Origin: a virus
IMG/VR virus record: IMGVR_UViG_3300035490_000050
Span: 62,001 to 126,000 of that record
DNA length: 64,000 nucleotides
Strand: one strand, 5' to 3'
In this document: positions 1-8,947 of the stretch, in pieces
How the letters are laid out: each line of letters opens with the position of its first letter
Position numbering within the stretch: the first letter of the stretch is position 1
The notes under the pieces: generated by a model
Told to the model about the DNA's origin: nothing
The model's database searches: none
The model's input: the letters and a program-made list of their open reading frames with translations, nothing else
Translations under genes and position numbers: made by a program

Positions 1-1
1 T

Positions 2-496
2 GGAGAAGCATTGAATAACGGTGATTATCCTGCATTCAATAGTTTTGCAAATCGTTTTGCAACTGCGACAGGTGATCCCGCACCAACAAACTTTGATACC
101 GTAAAAAGCGCCGTAGCTGGTGAGCTATCCAAGACGTTTAAGGGCACAGGAGCAACAGATCAAGAAATCGCCGAGATTAGCACTACGCTCAATAATGCGC
201 AATCTCCGCAACAGATTGTAGGATCAATAACGTATTACACGAAACTAATGGGAGAGAAATTAGATGCCTTGAAGGGTCAGTATGAGGCTGGAAAGACAGG
301 AAAGCCGAACTTTCCAACGCCTCCACCAGGATTGGGAGACGGAACCACACCGCAAGGAGGAGGGAATACCACCCCTAAATCTAAAGGGAGGCGTAGTATC
401 AAAGGTGCTATGAAGTTGCCAGAAAACAAAGGGAAGACGGAAGCAGAAGTCACAAAACATCTGACTGATTCTGGCTATACTCCGGTGAAACCATAA
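2..496 (+). CDS. Virion-associated protein, C-terminal part (5' end cut by window)
   Basis: The frame is open from the left edge, so the start is unknown; an in-frame TTG at 11 is the first candidate but the reading runs on upstream. About 160 residues are visible: a polar helical part rich in Asn, Thr and Ala, then a Gly/Pro/Thr-rich linker, then a short Lys-rich tail. The stop overlaps the next ATG by one base (TAATG), so it is translationally coupled to the large gene that follows. By position in front of two huge polyvalent-type proteins I infer a virion or ejection protein; no catalytic motif is visible. Confidence 0.6.
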   Translation, partial: GEALNNGDYPAFNSFANRFATATGDPAPTNFDTVKSAVAGELSKTFKGTGATDQEIAEISTTLNNAQSPQQIVGSITYYTKLMGEKLDALKGQYEAGKTGKPNFPTPPPGLGDGTTPQGGGNTTPKSKGRRSIKGAMKLPENKGKTEAEVTKHLTDSGYTPVKP

Positions 497-2691
497 TGCC
501 ACCAAAGAAACAACCCGTCGCGGATATTTACGCGAATCTACCTGAAGCTCCAGAGCAACAGGACATTTACGCGAATATGCCTGATGCGTTTGCTGCGCCA
601 GCAGACAACACAGAAGGTAAGTTTAGAATGCGCACCCCAGAAGGCACAGAAATTAGTGTCCCTTACAGCAGGGTTATGGATGCCTATAAGTACGGATACA
701 AGATTCATCCTGACGACAGGAATAAGTTCGGCGATGCCAAAGTTGCCGAATTGAAAAGAAAAGGACTTAAAGGTACATTCAATCCCGATACAGACTTGCC
801 AGAGGCGTTTGATGTAGTGAAAGCGTCTCCGCCTACAGGGTCGCTGGATTGGATTAAACAAAAAGGTAACGCTATACACGAGGGTATAGTAAATGCTCTT
901 CCTACTATTGGAGGCATTGCTGGCGGTGTACTCGCTGGAGGGGCAGGACTAGAGACTGGACCGCTTGATGCCTACGTTATAGCTCCAGCGGGAGCGGCGG
1001 CGGGTGGTGGGTTAGGAGAAGATATTCGCCAATCCATAGAGGAGTTTGAACATCCTTACGACCACAGAATGACCGCCAAGGAAGCGGCAGGTCATATTGC
1101 CGGTCAAGCAGCAGTGCAAGCAGGAAACGAAATAACGGGACGTTTCGCAGGCAGGGTACTATCTCCGGCTGCGAAATTTTACGGTGAGACCGCTATAGAA
1201 TCAGACAAAGCTGGATTTAGGATGCTTCCTTCTGAGGCGAGAGGAACTAAGCCTAATGTATTTGAGACATATCCAAAGGGTTCTATTTTTACGTCTGGAA
1301 AAATGTCTGAATGGAGAATTGCACAAAATAAAGAAACTGAGCAAGCGGCAAAAGATTTAGCAGATTCTATATCGACTAAATCGTTAAGTAAAACCTCATC
1401 CAGAGAGGAGGCTGGAAAGGTTATTCGTAGCGGTATTGAAAAACACATGGAGAAGTTCCGAGCTATTCAAACCTCCATGTACAACAGGATCAATAAACTA
1501 GCTAGTGGAGTTAATCCTTCGCGCACTGATATGGTTGCGTTCGCCAAGCAAGAACTGCAAAGATTGAACGCCGCCCAAAAAGCGGGTGGTGCCACTCAAA
1601 TGACTCCATTCCGTCAAAGGCTTCAAAGTATTGTGGATAATAAGATGCCCACTGCCCCATTCAATGCAATGAAGGATTTGAGATCGGCTTTGCTTGCTGA
1701 GGCAAGAGATGATAATGATCTATTATCCGGTCCGGAAAAGGGATTCTTGAAGAAGATGGCTGGAATAATAGACAACTCAATAGAGGATAGTCTCAAAAAA
1801 TCTGGAGTTAAAGGACTGCCGGAATTATGGCGTTCCGCTAATTCCATGACCCGCGAAGAGCATGAGATGTTTGAAAAGAAACTCATTGAAAACCTAGCGG
1901 CCAAGAAAAATCCGGAAGATATAGCTCTTGTGTTAAGAGGGAACTCGCCGAACGCGATTTCTCAAATTGGAATACAAGAGACAAGAGACGCGATGAGCGT
2001 CATACCTAAGCAAATGATCCCTCGTGTTCAAAAACAGATTCTTTTGGACACAATATATGAAGCGACAGGAAAAGAAACAAAAGCGTTCGATGAAAAACTA
2101 TTTGCCAAGAGAATGCTTCAAATAGGAGATGAGAGAGGAGAGGTATTATTCGGTAGAAATTGGCCTAAAATAAGGGATTTTTCGGAATTATTGAACAAGA
2201 TAAGCGAGAGCGGTGGCTTACAAGCTGCATCTCTATCAAATCCAGAAATAGCCAAGCAAACAAGCAGGTTTATTTTGGAAACAGTTTTTGCAGGAACAGG
2301 TGCTCACGTTACAGGCACTTCACTTACAACTGCTGCAATTCCTGTGATGTCAGAGGCTATTTTATGGAAGACTGCTGCTGCTGCTCTCACCCATCCAGCG
2401 GCAGCGGAAAAAATAATCATTGCAATGCAAATCCTTGCCCGGTTAACTCCTTACGCTGGAAGCGGAGCATATTACATTCATAAGGAAGCGCATAGGGACC
2501 ATACTAAGCCATCACATAATATAGAGGATATAAAGAAGCAGGCAGAGGAACTTCAAAAGTCAATGCACTTAGGAGGATTCGCACCTGCACCGAAAGAGAC
2601 ACCACCACCTGCTCCGGGGCCACAGTCGAATACAAAGCCTGTATGGACTCATGTGTTTAATCCCACCACGGGCGCAATTGAGGCTGTCTGA
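496..2691 (+). CDS. Large internal virion/ejection-type protein
   Basis: This protein has 731 residues. The N-terminus has a short duplicated element (DIYANLPEAP then DIYANMPDAF). Residues about 130-180 form a Gly/Ala-rich hydrophobic stretch, and a second hydrophobic Ala-rich stretch lies near 615-660. The rest is charged and helical. Gly/Ala-rich membrane-active segments in a long helical protein are typical of phage internal or DNA-ejection proteins, so I infer that role; no enzyme motif was found. It is coupled to both neighbours by one-base overlaps (496 and 2691). Confidence 0.6.
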   Translation: MPPKKQPVADIYANLPEAPEQQDIYANMPDAFAAPADNTEGKFRMRTPEGTEISVPYSRVMDAYKYGYKIHPDDRNKFGDAKVAELKRKGLKGTFNPDTDLPEAFDVVKASPPTGSLDWIKQKGNAIHEGIVNALPTIGGIAGGVLAGGAGLETGPLDAYVIAPAGAAAGGGLGEDIRQSIEEFEHPYDHRMTAKEAAGHIAGQAAVQAGNEITGRFAGRVLSPAAKFYGETAIESDKAGFRMLPSEARGTKPNVFETYPKGSIFTSGKMSEWRIAQNKETEQAAKDLADSISTKSLSKTSSREEAGKVIRSGIEKHMEKFRAIQTSMYNRINKLASGVNPSRTDMVAFAKQELQRLNAAQKAGGATQMTPFRQRLQSIVDNKMPTAPFNAMKDLRSALLAEARDDNDLLSGPEKGFLKKMAGIIDNSIEDSLKKSGVKGLPELWRSANSMTREEHEMFEKKLIENLAAKKNPEDIALVLRGNSPNAISQIGIQETRDAMSVIPKQMIPRVQKQILLDTIYEATGKETKAFDEKLFAKRMLQIGDERGEVLFGRNWPKIRDFSELLNKISESGGLQAASLSNPEIAKQTSRFILETVFAGTGAHVTGTSLTTAAIPVMSEAILWKTAAAALTHPAAAEKIIIAMQILARLTPYAGSGAYYIHKEAHRDHTKPSHNIEDIKKQAEELQKSMHLGGFAPAPKETPPPAPGPQSNTKPVWTHVFNPTTGAIEAV

Positions 2692-5600
2692 TGGCCGAAC
2701 CCAAGCGGAAACTCGTCAAAGTGGACGATAGCATTATTGCTTTTCCTGACGCGATGCCAGATGAGCACGTCGCAAGAGCTATAAAGTCCTTTCGCGCAAA
2801 GAAAACTCCTCAACCTCTAGCGACAGAGGAATCGGAACAGGACCGTCAACTTAAGCCTGCACAGCCGTTAAGCACTGCAATTCCTAGCCTTCCACAGTGG
2901 GCAAATACTCCTTTGTCTCCTATCCTCGATAAGAAAGTGGATTATGTAGATCGCGCTCTGTGGCCGGGAGGAACTGCGAACTGGGATAAAGGTACAGCGG
3001 CAGCGGAAGCCGATAAACAGAAATTCATGACTAACCATCCTATCGGCGGTGGGATATTTGAGGGCGTTTCTGAGACGGCTGAGGGACTGACGACACCGGC
3101 CAATTTAGCGTTGATGATATTAGCGCCGGAGTCAAAGATCATGAGCGGTCTGTTCGCTATCCAGTCGCTCCACGGCTCGTACAAGGACGTAGAAGAGGCT
3201 AGGAAGGCTTACAGGGAGGGAAGGAACGCCGAGGCAAGCAAGTACGCCACACAAGCCATCCTGAATCTAGGAATAGCTGGTCTAGCAGGGCATCACGCAG
3301 TCAAAGATATTCCTGTTCCTGAGCCGGTAAAGGCGTTCATGAAAGATGAAAGTGGATTTGTCGATCCAATCAAGCAATGGCCTCAATTCAAGCAGTGGTT
3401 CGGGAACTCTAAGGTTGTAGAACAAAACGGAGCACCACGCGCTGTATTTCATAGCACCCCAGAAGAGTTTGATGAGTTCGACCCACGTAAGAGCCACGAT
3501 ATAGGAATCCATTTTGGTACGCCTGAGCAAGCAGACGCGGCGGCAAAACCTATAGGAAAATACAGAGAAGGTACTCGCCTTATTCCAGCCTACATTAAGG
3601 TGGAAAATCCTCTTCGCGTTAAGGATATGTTCTCCACATTGAAAAACAGATTCATAAACCGAGCAAAAATCCTAACGTTGGATACGCCGGGACTGTATTT
3701 CAGCAGTGACGAAAGGGCAGAGATTTACGACGCCGCAAAAAAGGCTGATGCGGCAAGGAGTAAAGCAGGCGGGGATTATAGTATTGAGCTAATCCCATCC
3801 AACGCAAAGTTGCGAGAAGAATACAATACTCAAAGCAAACGGTTTTGGAGTGTAGCTGAGAAAGCGATACGACGTAACGGTTACGATGGTCTTGTCTACA
3901 ACAATAAAGTGGAAGGCAAAGGAGACAGTTACGCTGTATTTGAACCTACGCAAATCAAATCCGCCATCGGCAACAGTGGAGCATTTGATCCTAAGAGCGG
4001 AAGCCTAACAGACCCACGTGCTCCCAAACTTGCCGACGTAAAGGCTAAAGCAGCCGAACTCAAGCCCACCACTGCGTACAAGTCAGCAGACCAGTCTCAG
4101 CCGTTCTACCTAAAGTCTGAGAACCTGATTAACGAGAAGATGAAAGGTCCAATGCCCGCAGAGGACGTTCACAGGATGCTCTTATCGAACGGGGTAAAGC
4201 CAGAGGAGATGAAGTGGACAGGATTGGATGAATTGCTAACGTCAAAGGGCAAGCAAAAGGTAACGCCACAGGAGATTCAGGAGCATCTGGCAGGGAATAA
4301 TCTTCAGATTCAGGAAGTGACAAAGGGTGCTCCTTCCCGCCCTTCTAGTGGCCTAACTTTTGACAGTGTTGCGAATCAAGAGTACGGGAAACCATTCAGC
4401 GAGTTGACAGATAAGGAAAAGGGGATCGTAAAGCGCGTCTTTGATGAACAGTTGGATTCTTTTCAAGCAGGAGAACCAACCAAGTTCGGCTCCTACGCTC
4501 TTCCCGGCGCAGAACCAGGATCATACAGAGAACTACTGGTAACGATGCCACCGAAAACAGCGCCACAACATTTCATCGCGTACAAAGGTGGTCCAACAAT
4601 AGGGCAAGGATACGCTAACCTAACGGAAGCGCAATCTGAGATGGCCGATCTGTTTCCTAATCGAGACGATATTGAAATTCGTCAAGGTAGAGGCGACAGG
4701 TCCACAACAACTAGGACACCTGAGAATTTCCGCTCCTCTCACTGGGACGAACCCAACGTACTAGGACACGTCAGATTCAATGACAGGACTGGTCCTAACG
4801 GGGAGAGGATTTTGCATCTGGAGGAGCTTCAGAGCGATTGGGGACAACATATTAGGAGCGAAGGAGTTAAAAAATCCCCTGTGGAATTAGCCAAACTCCC
4901 GATGAAAGCCGCAAGACACGCTGGATTTTGGGAAATCCATACTGAAGATGGACAATTCGTAACGAACGTACAAGAGTGGGAACATCCAGATGTTAAAACT
5001 GATGAAGATGCCATAAAGGAGGCGCGTAGAAGGATAATTGAAGCTCCGAACAGGACGAAGATTGTGAATAAAGGTCATCCCGACATGCCCTTCAAGAAGA
5101 CGGAGGATTGGGCAGGACTTCTCTTTAAGAGAATGATGCGCTATGCCGCAGAAAAAGGATACGACGGTATTTCATGGACACCGGGAGAGGAACAGGTAAA
5201 AAGGTATCCTAATCTTTCGGAAGTCACAGACAGGTTGATGTATGATCCAAAAACAGAAACGTTGAGGACTTGGAAATACGATAACAATGAAAGCCAATCG
5301 TTCAACGTCCCGCCTGAAAAGCTGTCGGATCATATAGGAAAAGAGGCAACACAAAGGCTATTGAACTCTCCGCTAGAAGAAGGAGAGCATGTTTTGGAAG
5401 GAGAAGGCTTAATAACAGGCGGCAAAGGACAGCGTGTGTTTTATGACACGATGGTTCCGCAAATGGCCAACAAACTAGGAAAGCAGTGGGGCGCGAAGGT
5501 AGGAGAAACGAAAATAAATACTGGACGCCCTACATCTGGCGAGGGTTGGGAACAAACAAAGATGTGGGACCAGTTAAGATCAGATGGGCGTCGTGGACAG

Positions 5601-5927
5601 ATGCCATTATATGCAATCTTTGATAGAGGGGGGAATTGGGTAGGCACAACGGGTGACCCATCTTCGGTAGATGATTCTGGAGGGGAAGAAACAGCCGTAA
5701 AAGTAATAGACGAAAAAGGAAACCTACTCAAAGATGCGAAGTTGCCATCTACACAGAAATCCGTCCCCTACCTTCCCATCACTCCCCAGATGCGGGCAGG
5801 AGTCAAGTCTATTCCTTATTCTCTTTTCTCTATTCCTCTGGCTGCTGGTGCGCTAACATTGCAACAGGTGAAGGCGCAGGGTGATGAATTGCAAAAGAAA
5901 TTCAAGCCGACAGGAGTGACAAAGTGA
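2691..5927 (+). CDS. Polyvalent virion protein with ADP-ribosyltransferase-like domain
   Basis: This protein has 1078 residues. Around residues 225-430 there is the pattern seen in ART domains of phage polyvalent proteins: FKQWFGNSKVV, then VFHSTPEEFDEFDP, a GIHFGT turn, and finally YDGLVYNN and VFEPTQIKSA. The His of FHS and the Glu of FEP are candidate active-site positions. Residues about 540-950 hold a second conserved region found in similar phage proteins (HLEELQSDWGQ, KGYDGISWTPGEEQ). A hydrophobic helix lies near the C-terminus. Such proteins are packaged in the virion and injected with the DNA. Which substrate would be ADP-ribosylated cannot be read from the sequence. Confidence 0.65.
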   Translation: MAEPKRKLVKVDDSIIAFPDAMPDEHVARAIKSFRAKKTPQPLATEESEQDRQLKPAQPLSTAIPSLPQWANTPLSPILDKKVDYVDRALWPGGTANWDKGTAAAEADKQKFMTNHPIGGGIFEGVSETAEGLTTPANLALMILAPESKIMSGLFAIQSLHGSYKDVEEARKAYREGRNAEASKYATQAILNLGIAGLAGHHAVKDIPVPEPVKAFMKDESGFVDPIKQWPQFKQWFGNSKVVEQNGAPRAVFHSTPEEFDEFDPRKSHDIGIHFGTPEQADAAAKPIGKYREGTRLIPAYIKVENPLRVKDMFSTLKNRFINRAKILTLDTPGLYFSSDERAEIYDAAKKADAARSKAGGDYSIELIPSNAKLREEYNTQSKRFWSVAEKAIRRNGYDGLVYNNKVEGKGDSYAVFEPTQIKSAIGNSGAFDPKSGSLTDPRAPKLADVKAKAAELKPTTAYKSADQSQPFYLKSENLINEKMKGPMPAEDVHRMLLSNGVKPEEMKWTGLDELLTSKGKQKVTPQEIQEHLAGNNLQIQEVTKGAPSRPSSGLTFDSVANQEYGKPFSELTDKEKGIVKRVFDEQLDSFQAGEPTKFGSYALPGAEPGSYRELLVTMPPKTAPQHFIAYKGGPTIGQGYANLTEAQSEMADLFPNRDDIEIRQGRGDRSTTTRTPENFRSSHWDEPNVLGHVRFNDRTGPNGERILHLEELQSDWGQHIRSEGVKKSPVELAKLPMKAARHAGFWEIHTEDGQFVTNVQEWEHPDVKTDEDAIKEARRRIIEAPNRTKIVNKGHPDMPFKKTEDWAGLLFKRMMRYAAEKGYDGISWTPGEEQVKRYPNLSEVTDRLMYDPKTETLRTWKYDNNESQSFNVPPEKLSDHIGKEATQRLLNSPLEEGEHVLEGEGLITGGKGQRVFYDTMVPQMANKLGKQWGAKVGETKINTGRPTSGEGWEQTKMWDQLRSDGRRGQMPLYAIFDRGGNWVGTTGDPSSVDDSGGEETAVKVIDEKGNLLKDAKLPSTQKSVPYLPITPQMRAGVKSIPYSLFSIPLAAGALTLQQVKAQGDELQKKFKPTGVTK

Positions 5928-6139
5928 TTGAACTAGCTGAAGGTGTTTGGATTGCTCCAGAGCATGTAACGATGGTCAAAGAGGCGGGAGAGGATAAATG
6001 CCTTATCTATTTTGTAGGTCAAAGCACGTTGGAAGGGTTTGCTCTTCCTTACCCGGCAAGTGAAGTCGCAGAGGCGATTGAGGACTCGTTTTGCGATGAC
6101 GGAAATGACGTAGAGGATGAACCGGACGAAGAAGAATAG
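5924..6139 (+). CDS. Small acidic protein, last gene of the virion operon
   Basis: GTG start inside a GTGA overlap with the preceding stop; 71 residues. The N-terminal half looks like a small beta-rich fold (WIAPEHVTMV, CLIYFVG). The last 20 residues are almost all Asp and Glu. Function unknown. It closes the plus-strand operon; downstream sequence changes character and carries transposon-end relics. Confidence 0.6.
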   Translation: MIELAEGVWIAPEHVTMVKEAGEDKCLIYFVGQSTLEGFALPYPASEVAEAIEDSFCDDGNDVEDEPDEEE

Positions 6140-6170
6140 GAAAATGATTGGATTAAATAATCCTCGAAGT

Positions 6171-6185
6171 CCATGTATTATTGCC
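6171..6185 (-). repeat. Relic right-type transposon end
   Basis: Read on the minus strand this is GGCAATAATAcatgg, matching the first ten bases of the inner-reading right terminal repeat of the IS at 13302-13330 before diverging. It lies just downstream of the virion operon and just left of a left-type relic. Confidence 0.4.
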
Positions 6186-6190
6186 GTTTA

Positions 6191-6213
6191 GATGGCACGA
6201 ATATACTTGAAAC
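6191..6213 (+). repeat. Relic left-type transposon end
   Basis: It has the core GG-N4-AATATACTTGA followed by A-rich and CCA bases, as in the left terminal repeat of the intact IS at 10894-10922 and in another copy at 9835. It marks the probable left border of the accessory island. Confidence 0.4.
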
Positions 6214-6398
6214 ACCATGCCTATGGTGTGTCTGCTACACAGGGTCAAAGGAGGATTATCCTGCACTTATCGACTTACATAAGGTCAAGTGGATGCGTAA
6301 AAATTTGAAAAGACACAACTTAGGTCTTGACAAGAACATAAGAATGTGCCTTTGATAGGGAATGAGTGTTTCTGCTGAATCCGCAATCGCGCAACCGC

Positions 6399-6677
6399 TC
6401 AACCGTGTTCCTTCTTCAGCCGGTCCCGAACCTCAACCTCAGCCAACTGGGACTGTAGTAGAACTGTTTGAGGCTTGTCTCGAATTGGCTGCTCTTCGCG
6501 CAAGGCGTCGGCTAGAGAGTTGTAGACTTCATCCGACTCTTCAAGGAAAATCTTGTGAGCCGTCAGCCAATCCACCTCTGGATGCTCCTGTAAATAGCGG
6601 TACTCCTGAAACGTCATCCACAGATGCCTATGAGCAAACAGGAGTTCGGTAAATAGCAACATTTCAGCTTCTTTCAT
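6399..6677 (-). CDS. Hypothetical protein
   Basis: 92 residues, helical and acidic, with LLFAHRHLW near the N-terminus. The ATG overlaps the stop of the upstream small membrane-protein gene (ATGA), so the two form a minus-strand pair. A short LLFAHR motif also occurs in the gene at 13321-13572, but no wider similarity is seen. Function unknown. Confidence 0.6.
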   Translation of the reverse strand: MKEAEMLLFTELLFAHRHLWMTFQEYRYLQEHPEVDWLTAHKIFLEESDEVYNSLADALREEQPIRDKPQTVLLQSQLAEVEVRDRLKKEHG

Positions 6678-6808
6678 TTCTTCTTGTTCTCCAGTTCATC
6701 AATTCGCTTAATGATTCGGTTTGCCGCGTGGTCGATAGTCATTTTCAGAATCCAGGTCCAGCAAGTACCTGCAATAAGGGCAACATAAACGATTTGGTTG
6801 CTAGTCAT
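6674..6808 (-). CDS. Small single-pass membrane protein
   Basis: 44 residues starting at MTSNQIVYVALIAG. I chose this ATG because a GAGGA ribosome site precedes it. A single hydrophobic segment (residues 4-20) is followed by a charged Lys/Glu-rich tail. It could be a holin- or spanin-like lysis accessory, but nothing in the sequence proves this. Confidence 0.55.
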   Translation of the reverse strand: MTSNQIVYVALIAGTCWTWILKMTIDHAANRIIKRIDELENKKK

Positions 6809-6843
6809 ATTCGTTTTCCTCGAAACTACAGGAGTGTGCCAAG

Positions 6844-7032
6844 ATGCAAACGCTGCTAACGCAAGCCGAATTGATCTCCATTTACGACAGGCTGGCATCG
6901 GAAGATTTAGGTATTCCAACGCCCCTGTATTCTCACCGCGAACATCTCTTGTTGGCCCTTAAAAGGTGGATCGAGTCATTCGGGCCAACGACGGAATATG
7001 ACAAATGGTTCAACTCAATTTCGACCAGTTAA
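6844..7032 (+). CDS. Hypothetical small protein
   Basis: 62 residues, helical, no recognised motif. A weak GGAGTG site precedes the ATG. It is divergent from the pair at 6399-6808. I cannot exclude that it is spurious. Confidence 0.4.
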   Translation: MQTLLTQAELISIYDRLASEDLGIPTPLYSHREHLLLALKRWIESFGPTTEYDKWFNSISTS

Positions 7033-7324
7033 TTGCTCCGAACAGTGTTCCATCGCTCTTGATTTGGACTTGGGCCAGCCAAGCGGTGCAGTTTGTGTTA
7101 CGTGCCGCTCTTGCAACGATGGCTTTCTGTTCCACCAACTCACCCTTCCGCCGTTGTGGTACACTACGGCTAGAAAGGGTCAGGGTAGCGATCAGGGGGG
7201 CAACCCTGGCGGCTATCGGCCCAGCGCAACAGCTAAATTAGGTATATCCCCGCCACTCGCCACGAGCAGCCGGTACTTCTATGCGAATCTTCGCACAGGA
7301 CTGGCCCTACATGCAATCCCCACG
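7033..7324. other. Island spacer without a convincing gene
   Basis: Open frames here have low-complexity translations and no ribosome sites. A -10-like TACACT lies near 7160. The segment is more GC-rich than the phage operons and looks like transferred, partly degraded DNA. Confidence 0.3.
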
Positions 7325-7609
7325 CTATTCGGAGTCTTCTTCCTCAAAGATCAGCCACTCGACATCGCCGCGCGAGACGACCATTCTGCCAGGTTCAATG
7401 GAAAACTCCGCCGTCGTCACATCAAACTGCCCAAAGGAATGCATAGCTTTCCCCACGACTCCAACCAAAGACTGCTCCCAATCCAGCCCGCAGATTCGGA
7501 CAGAGAGCGCGTCCTCCGGCTGGCCGCGCTCTATGACTGTCACTTTGAGCCAAGTTTTATCCTTGCTCCACGTCGAGAATTTCTCGAATGCTTCAGATGC
7601 AGAAGCCAT
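7325..7609 (-). CDS. Hypothetical protein
   Basis: 94 residues from MASASEAFEKF; an ATG nine codons upstream (7636) is an alternative start. The composition is that of a small soluble alpha/beta protein, ending in a Glu/Asp-rich tail. No known domain recognised. It lies alone on the minus strand in the island. Confidence 0.5.
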   Translation of the reverse strand: MASASEAFEKFSTWSKDKTWLKVTVIERGQPEDALSVRICGLDWEQSLVGVVGKAMHSFGQFDVTTAEFSIEPGRMVVSRGDVEWLIFEEEDSE

Positions 7610-7945
7610 GTTCTTCTTCACCCTCTTTTTTCGCATGTGCGCTAATGCGAAGACTTTGACGCGCGATGCAGACGGGAAGTGCGACCGCGCAAGTCAAGCG
7701 TTCATTGCGGCACTGGAAGGCATCACCGGCCCACCGGATTATAGTATTCTAAAAGCGCATCCTCAATCAAAGGGATAATTGTTCCGATCGGTAAACAAAA
7801 CCGGCGAATTTTGGCCCGTTTGAGCTGGTTTTGAGCCAAAGGACAACGCTTTTCCGCCCAAATCCCCGAATATCCGCGCCTTCATTCGCCTTTGCCTGGC
7901 GCGTATAATCGCTCCGGCGTCTCAACGGAAGGAAGGAGTCTGCGA
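7610..7945. other. Spacer with a strong -10 before the signal-peptide remnant
   Basis: No gene is seen. A perfect TATAAT lies near 7905 with a weak TTCATT 17 bp before it, followed by GGAAGGAGT and the ATG at 7946. This looks like an intact promoter and ribosome site imported together with the 5' end of a cellular gene. Confidence 0.35.
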
Positions 7946-8026
7946 ATGCGCGCCAAGCTGCTTCTCGCGATTGCGTTGTCCGCCGCCGCCATTCTTCCCG
8001 CGAACCCCTCCCCTACGCCAAATTGA
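7946..8026 (+). pseudogene. 5' remnant of a secreted-protein gene (signal peptide only)
   Basis: The 26-codon frame reads MRAKLLLAIALSAAAILPAN, a textbook Sec signal peptide (basic start, hydrophobic core, small residues at the cleavage zone), and stops seven residues later. The TATAAT and GGAAGGAG in front are intact. I infer the 5' stub of a cellular exported protein, cut when the island was assembled. Confidence 0.5.
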
Positions 8027-8045
8027 AGGGCGGGGATAATCCGTT

Positions 8046-8201
8046 CTAGTCGCTGGCAGGTTCGGCACGTTTACGGCGTGGGGATGTGCCGATTACGTCC
8101 TTGAGCGGCAAGGGTTTGGTGCTGATGATCTTCCGAAGTACAGCATCGAACTTGTCTTTATCCACCATTATTTCTTGAGGTTCTGGCGAAGGTGTGTCCA
8201 T
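8046..8201 (-). CDS. Small basic protein
   Basis: 51 residues: MDTPSPEPQEIMVDKDKFDA, then a Lys/Pro-rich stretch and a basic tail (SPRRKRAEPASD). The MVDKDKFDAVL core looks like a short helical peptide seen in many bacterial small proteins of unknown function. An AGGA site lies before the ATG. It is divergent from the small RNA unit at 8235-8496. Confidence 0.5.
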   Translation of the reverse strand: MDTPSPEPQEIMVDKDKFDAVLRKIISTKPLPLKDVIGTSPRRKRAEPASD

Positions 8202-8234
8202 TGGGAATATCCTAACATCTTATCGAAAAAACAC

Positions 8235-8263
8235 TTGCATAGACGTGCAAGATCAACTACACT
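8235..8263 (+). promoter_or_regulatory. Promoter TTGCAT-N17-TACACT for a small RNA
   Basis: -35 at 8235-8240, -10 at 8258-8263, spacer 17 bp. It opens a transcript with no good frame that ends at the terminator at 8464-8496. Confidence 0.5.
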
Positions 8264-8269
8264 AGGCAG

Positions 8270-8496
8270 CGTAACCAGTAGTACCGAGTGCCACTCGGAA
8301 TCCCGATGGCACCCGGCATGAAGGTTGGTCTGGAGTGTCCGCTCCAGTCGGTACAGCAAGGACGAGGAAGAATCTTAAGCATAGTACTCCTCGTTTGTCG
8401 GCTTTCTGCTGTTTTGGTGCTCCCACACCGTTCAGATCAGGATTGCCGAACCTCGTAATATCCAAGCCCCGGTCCTAAGCCGGGGCTTCGGTTTTT
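8270..8496 (+). ncRNA. Candidate structured small RNA, about 225 nt
   Basis: It is bounded by a promoter (8235-8263) and a terminator (8464-8496). Inside are clear hairpins: CCGAGT/ACTCGG near 8288 and CTGGAG/CTCCAG near 8330, plus a GAGGA/TCCTC pair. The only plus-strand frame (46 codons) has no ribosome site and an unlikely composition. Function unknown. It is one of several promoter-hairpins-terminator units in the window. Confidence 0.45.
8464..8496 (+). terminator. Rho-independent terminator
   Basis: Nine-bp stem AAGCCCCGG/CCGGGGCTT followed by CGGTTTTT. The stop codon of the convergent minus-strand gene lies inside the hairpin. Confidence 0.7.
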
Positions 8497-8888
8497 CCCT
8501 CTCCTTTCGTCCAAAGTTTCGCTAGACCTCTCTTGCCAACATTCTGCACTTGGTCCTCCAGCGAGACCAAGGCTTCATTTACGGCGATCATCGGCGTCTG
8601 GGAAACGAACACAAAGCCACTTCTCTGCATGGCGTCGGCGATTTCCTGAGTAGTTATTCCTGGATGTCCAGCAGGCGGAAGAGTTTCCCAGACCCTGCGC
8701 TTCAGTTCCCCGTAGGGCCGTGGCCGTGGTCGTATGGAGAAGTTGCCAGTCGTCGGCGGCGCGGCAATCTGGCTGATTCTGGGGTCAAGGAAGACGGCTT
8801 TTGCCCTTTCCCAGAATGCCACTTCCTCTTTGGCTTTCGCCAACTTTTCGTCAATCGTGTTGAGATCAATACTTGGCATGTTCCTCAT
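8475..8888 (-). CDS. Winged-helix-like DNA-binding protein
   Basis: 137 residues. Residues 5-35 form a helix (DEKLAKAKEEVAFWERAK). Residues 70-130 look like a wHTH (GHPGITTQEIADAMQRSG with a following recognition helix). Promoter on the minus strand: TTGACA 8923-8928, GAGAAT 8900-8905, spacer 17, leaving a very short leader. It is divergent from the XRE gene at 8948, so the two probably share an operator region. Regulator of the island is an inference. Confidence 0.55.
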   Translation of the reverse strand: MRNMPSIDLNTIDEKLAKAKEEVAFWERAKAVFLDPRISQIAAPPTTGNFSIRPRPRPYGELKRRVWETLPPAGHPGITTQEIADAMQRSGFVFVSQTPMIAVNEALVSLEDQVQNVGKRGLAKLWTKGEGKTEAPA

Positions 8889-8947
8889 TACCCATTTAGA
8901 TTCTCCTTCTACGCAGAGGAGTTGTCAAGATTCTTTACTATGCAAAT

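Larger units (their letters stand above)
6140..6398. other. Intergenic island border
   Basis: No convincing gene is seen. It holds the two relic transposon ends described at 6171-6213 and a -35-like TTGACA at 6327-6332 without a good -10 at 17 bp. A 60-codon open frame in it has no usable ribosome site and no recognisable content. Confidence 0.4.

Noticed and set aside
6998-7778. Plus-strand frames of 165-215 codons in the island
   Set aside because: Low-complexity, His/Ser/Pro-rich translations without ribosome sites, lying opposite the better minus-strand gene at 7325-7609.
8262-8465. Minus-strand frame opposite the small RNA at 8270
   Set aside because: No ribosome site, unlikely composition, and the plus strand has a promoter and terminator around a hairpin-rich segment.
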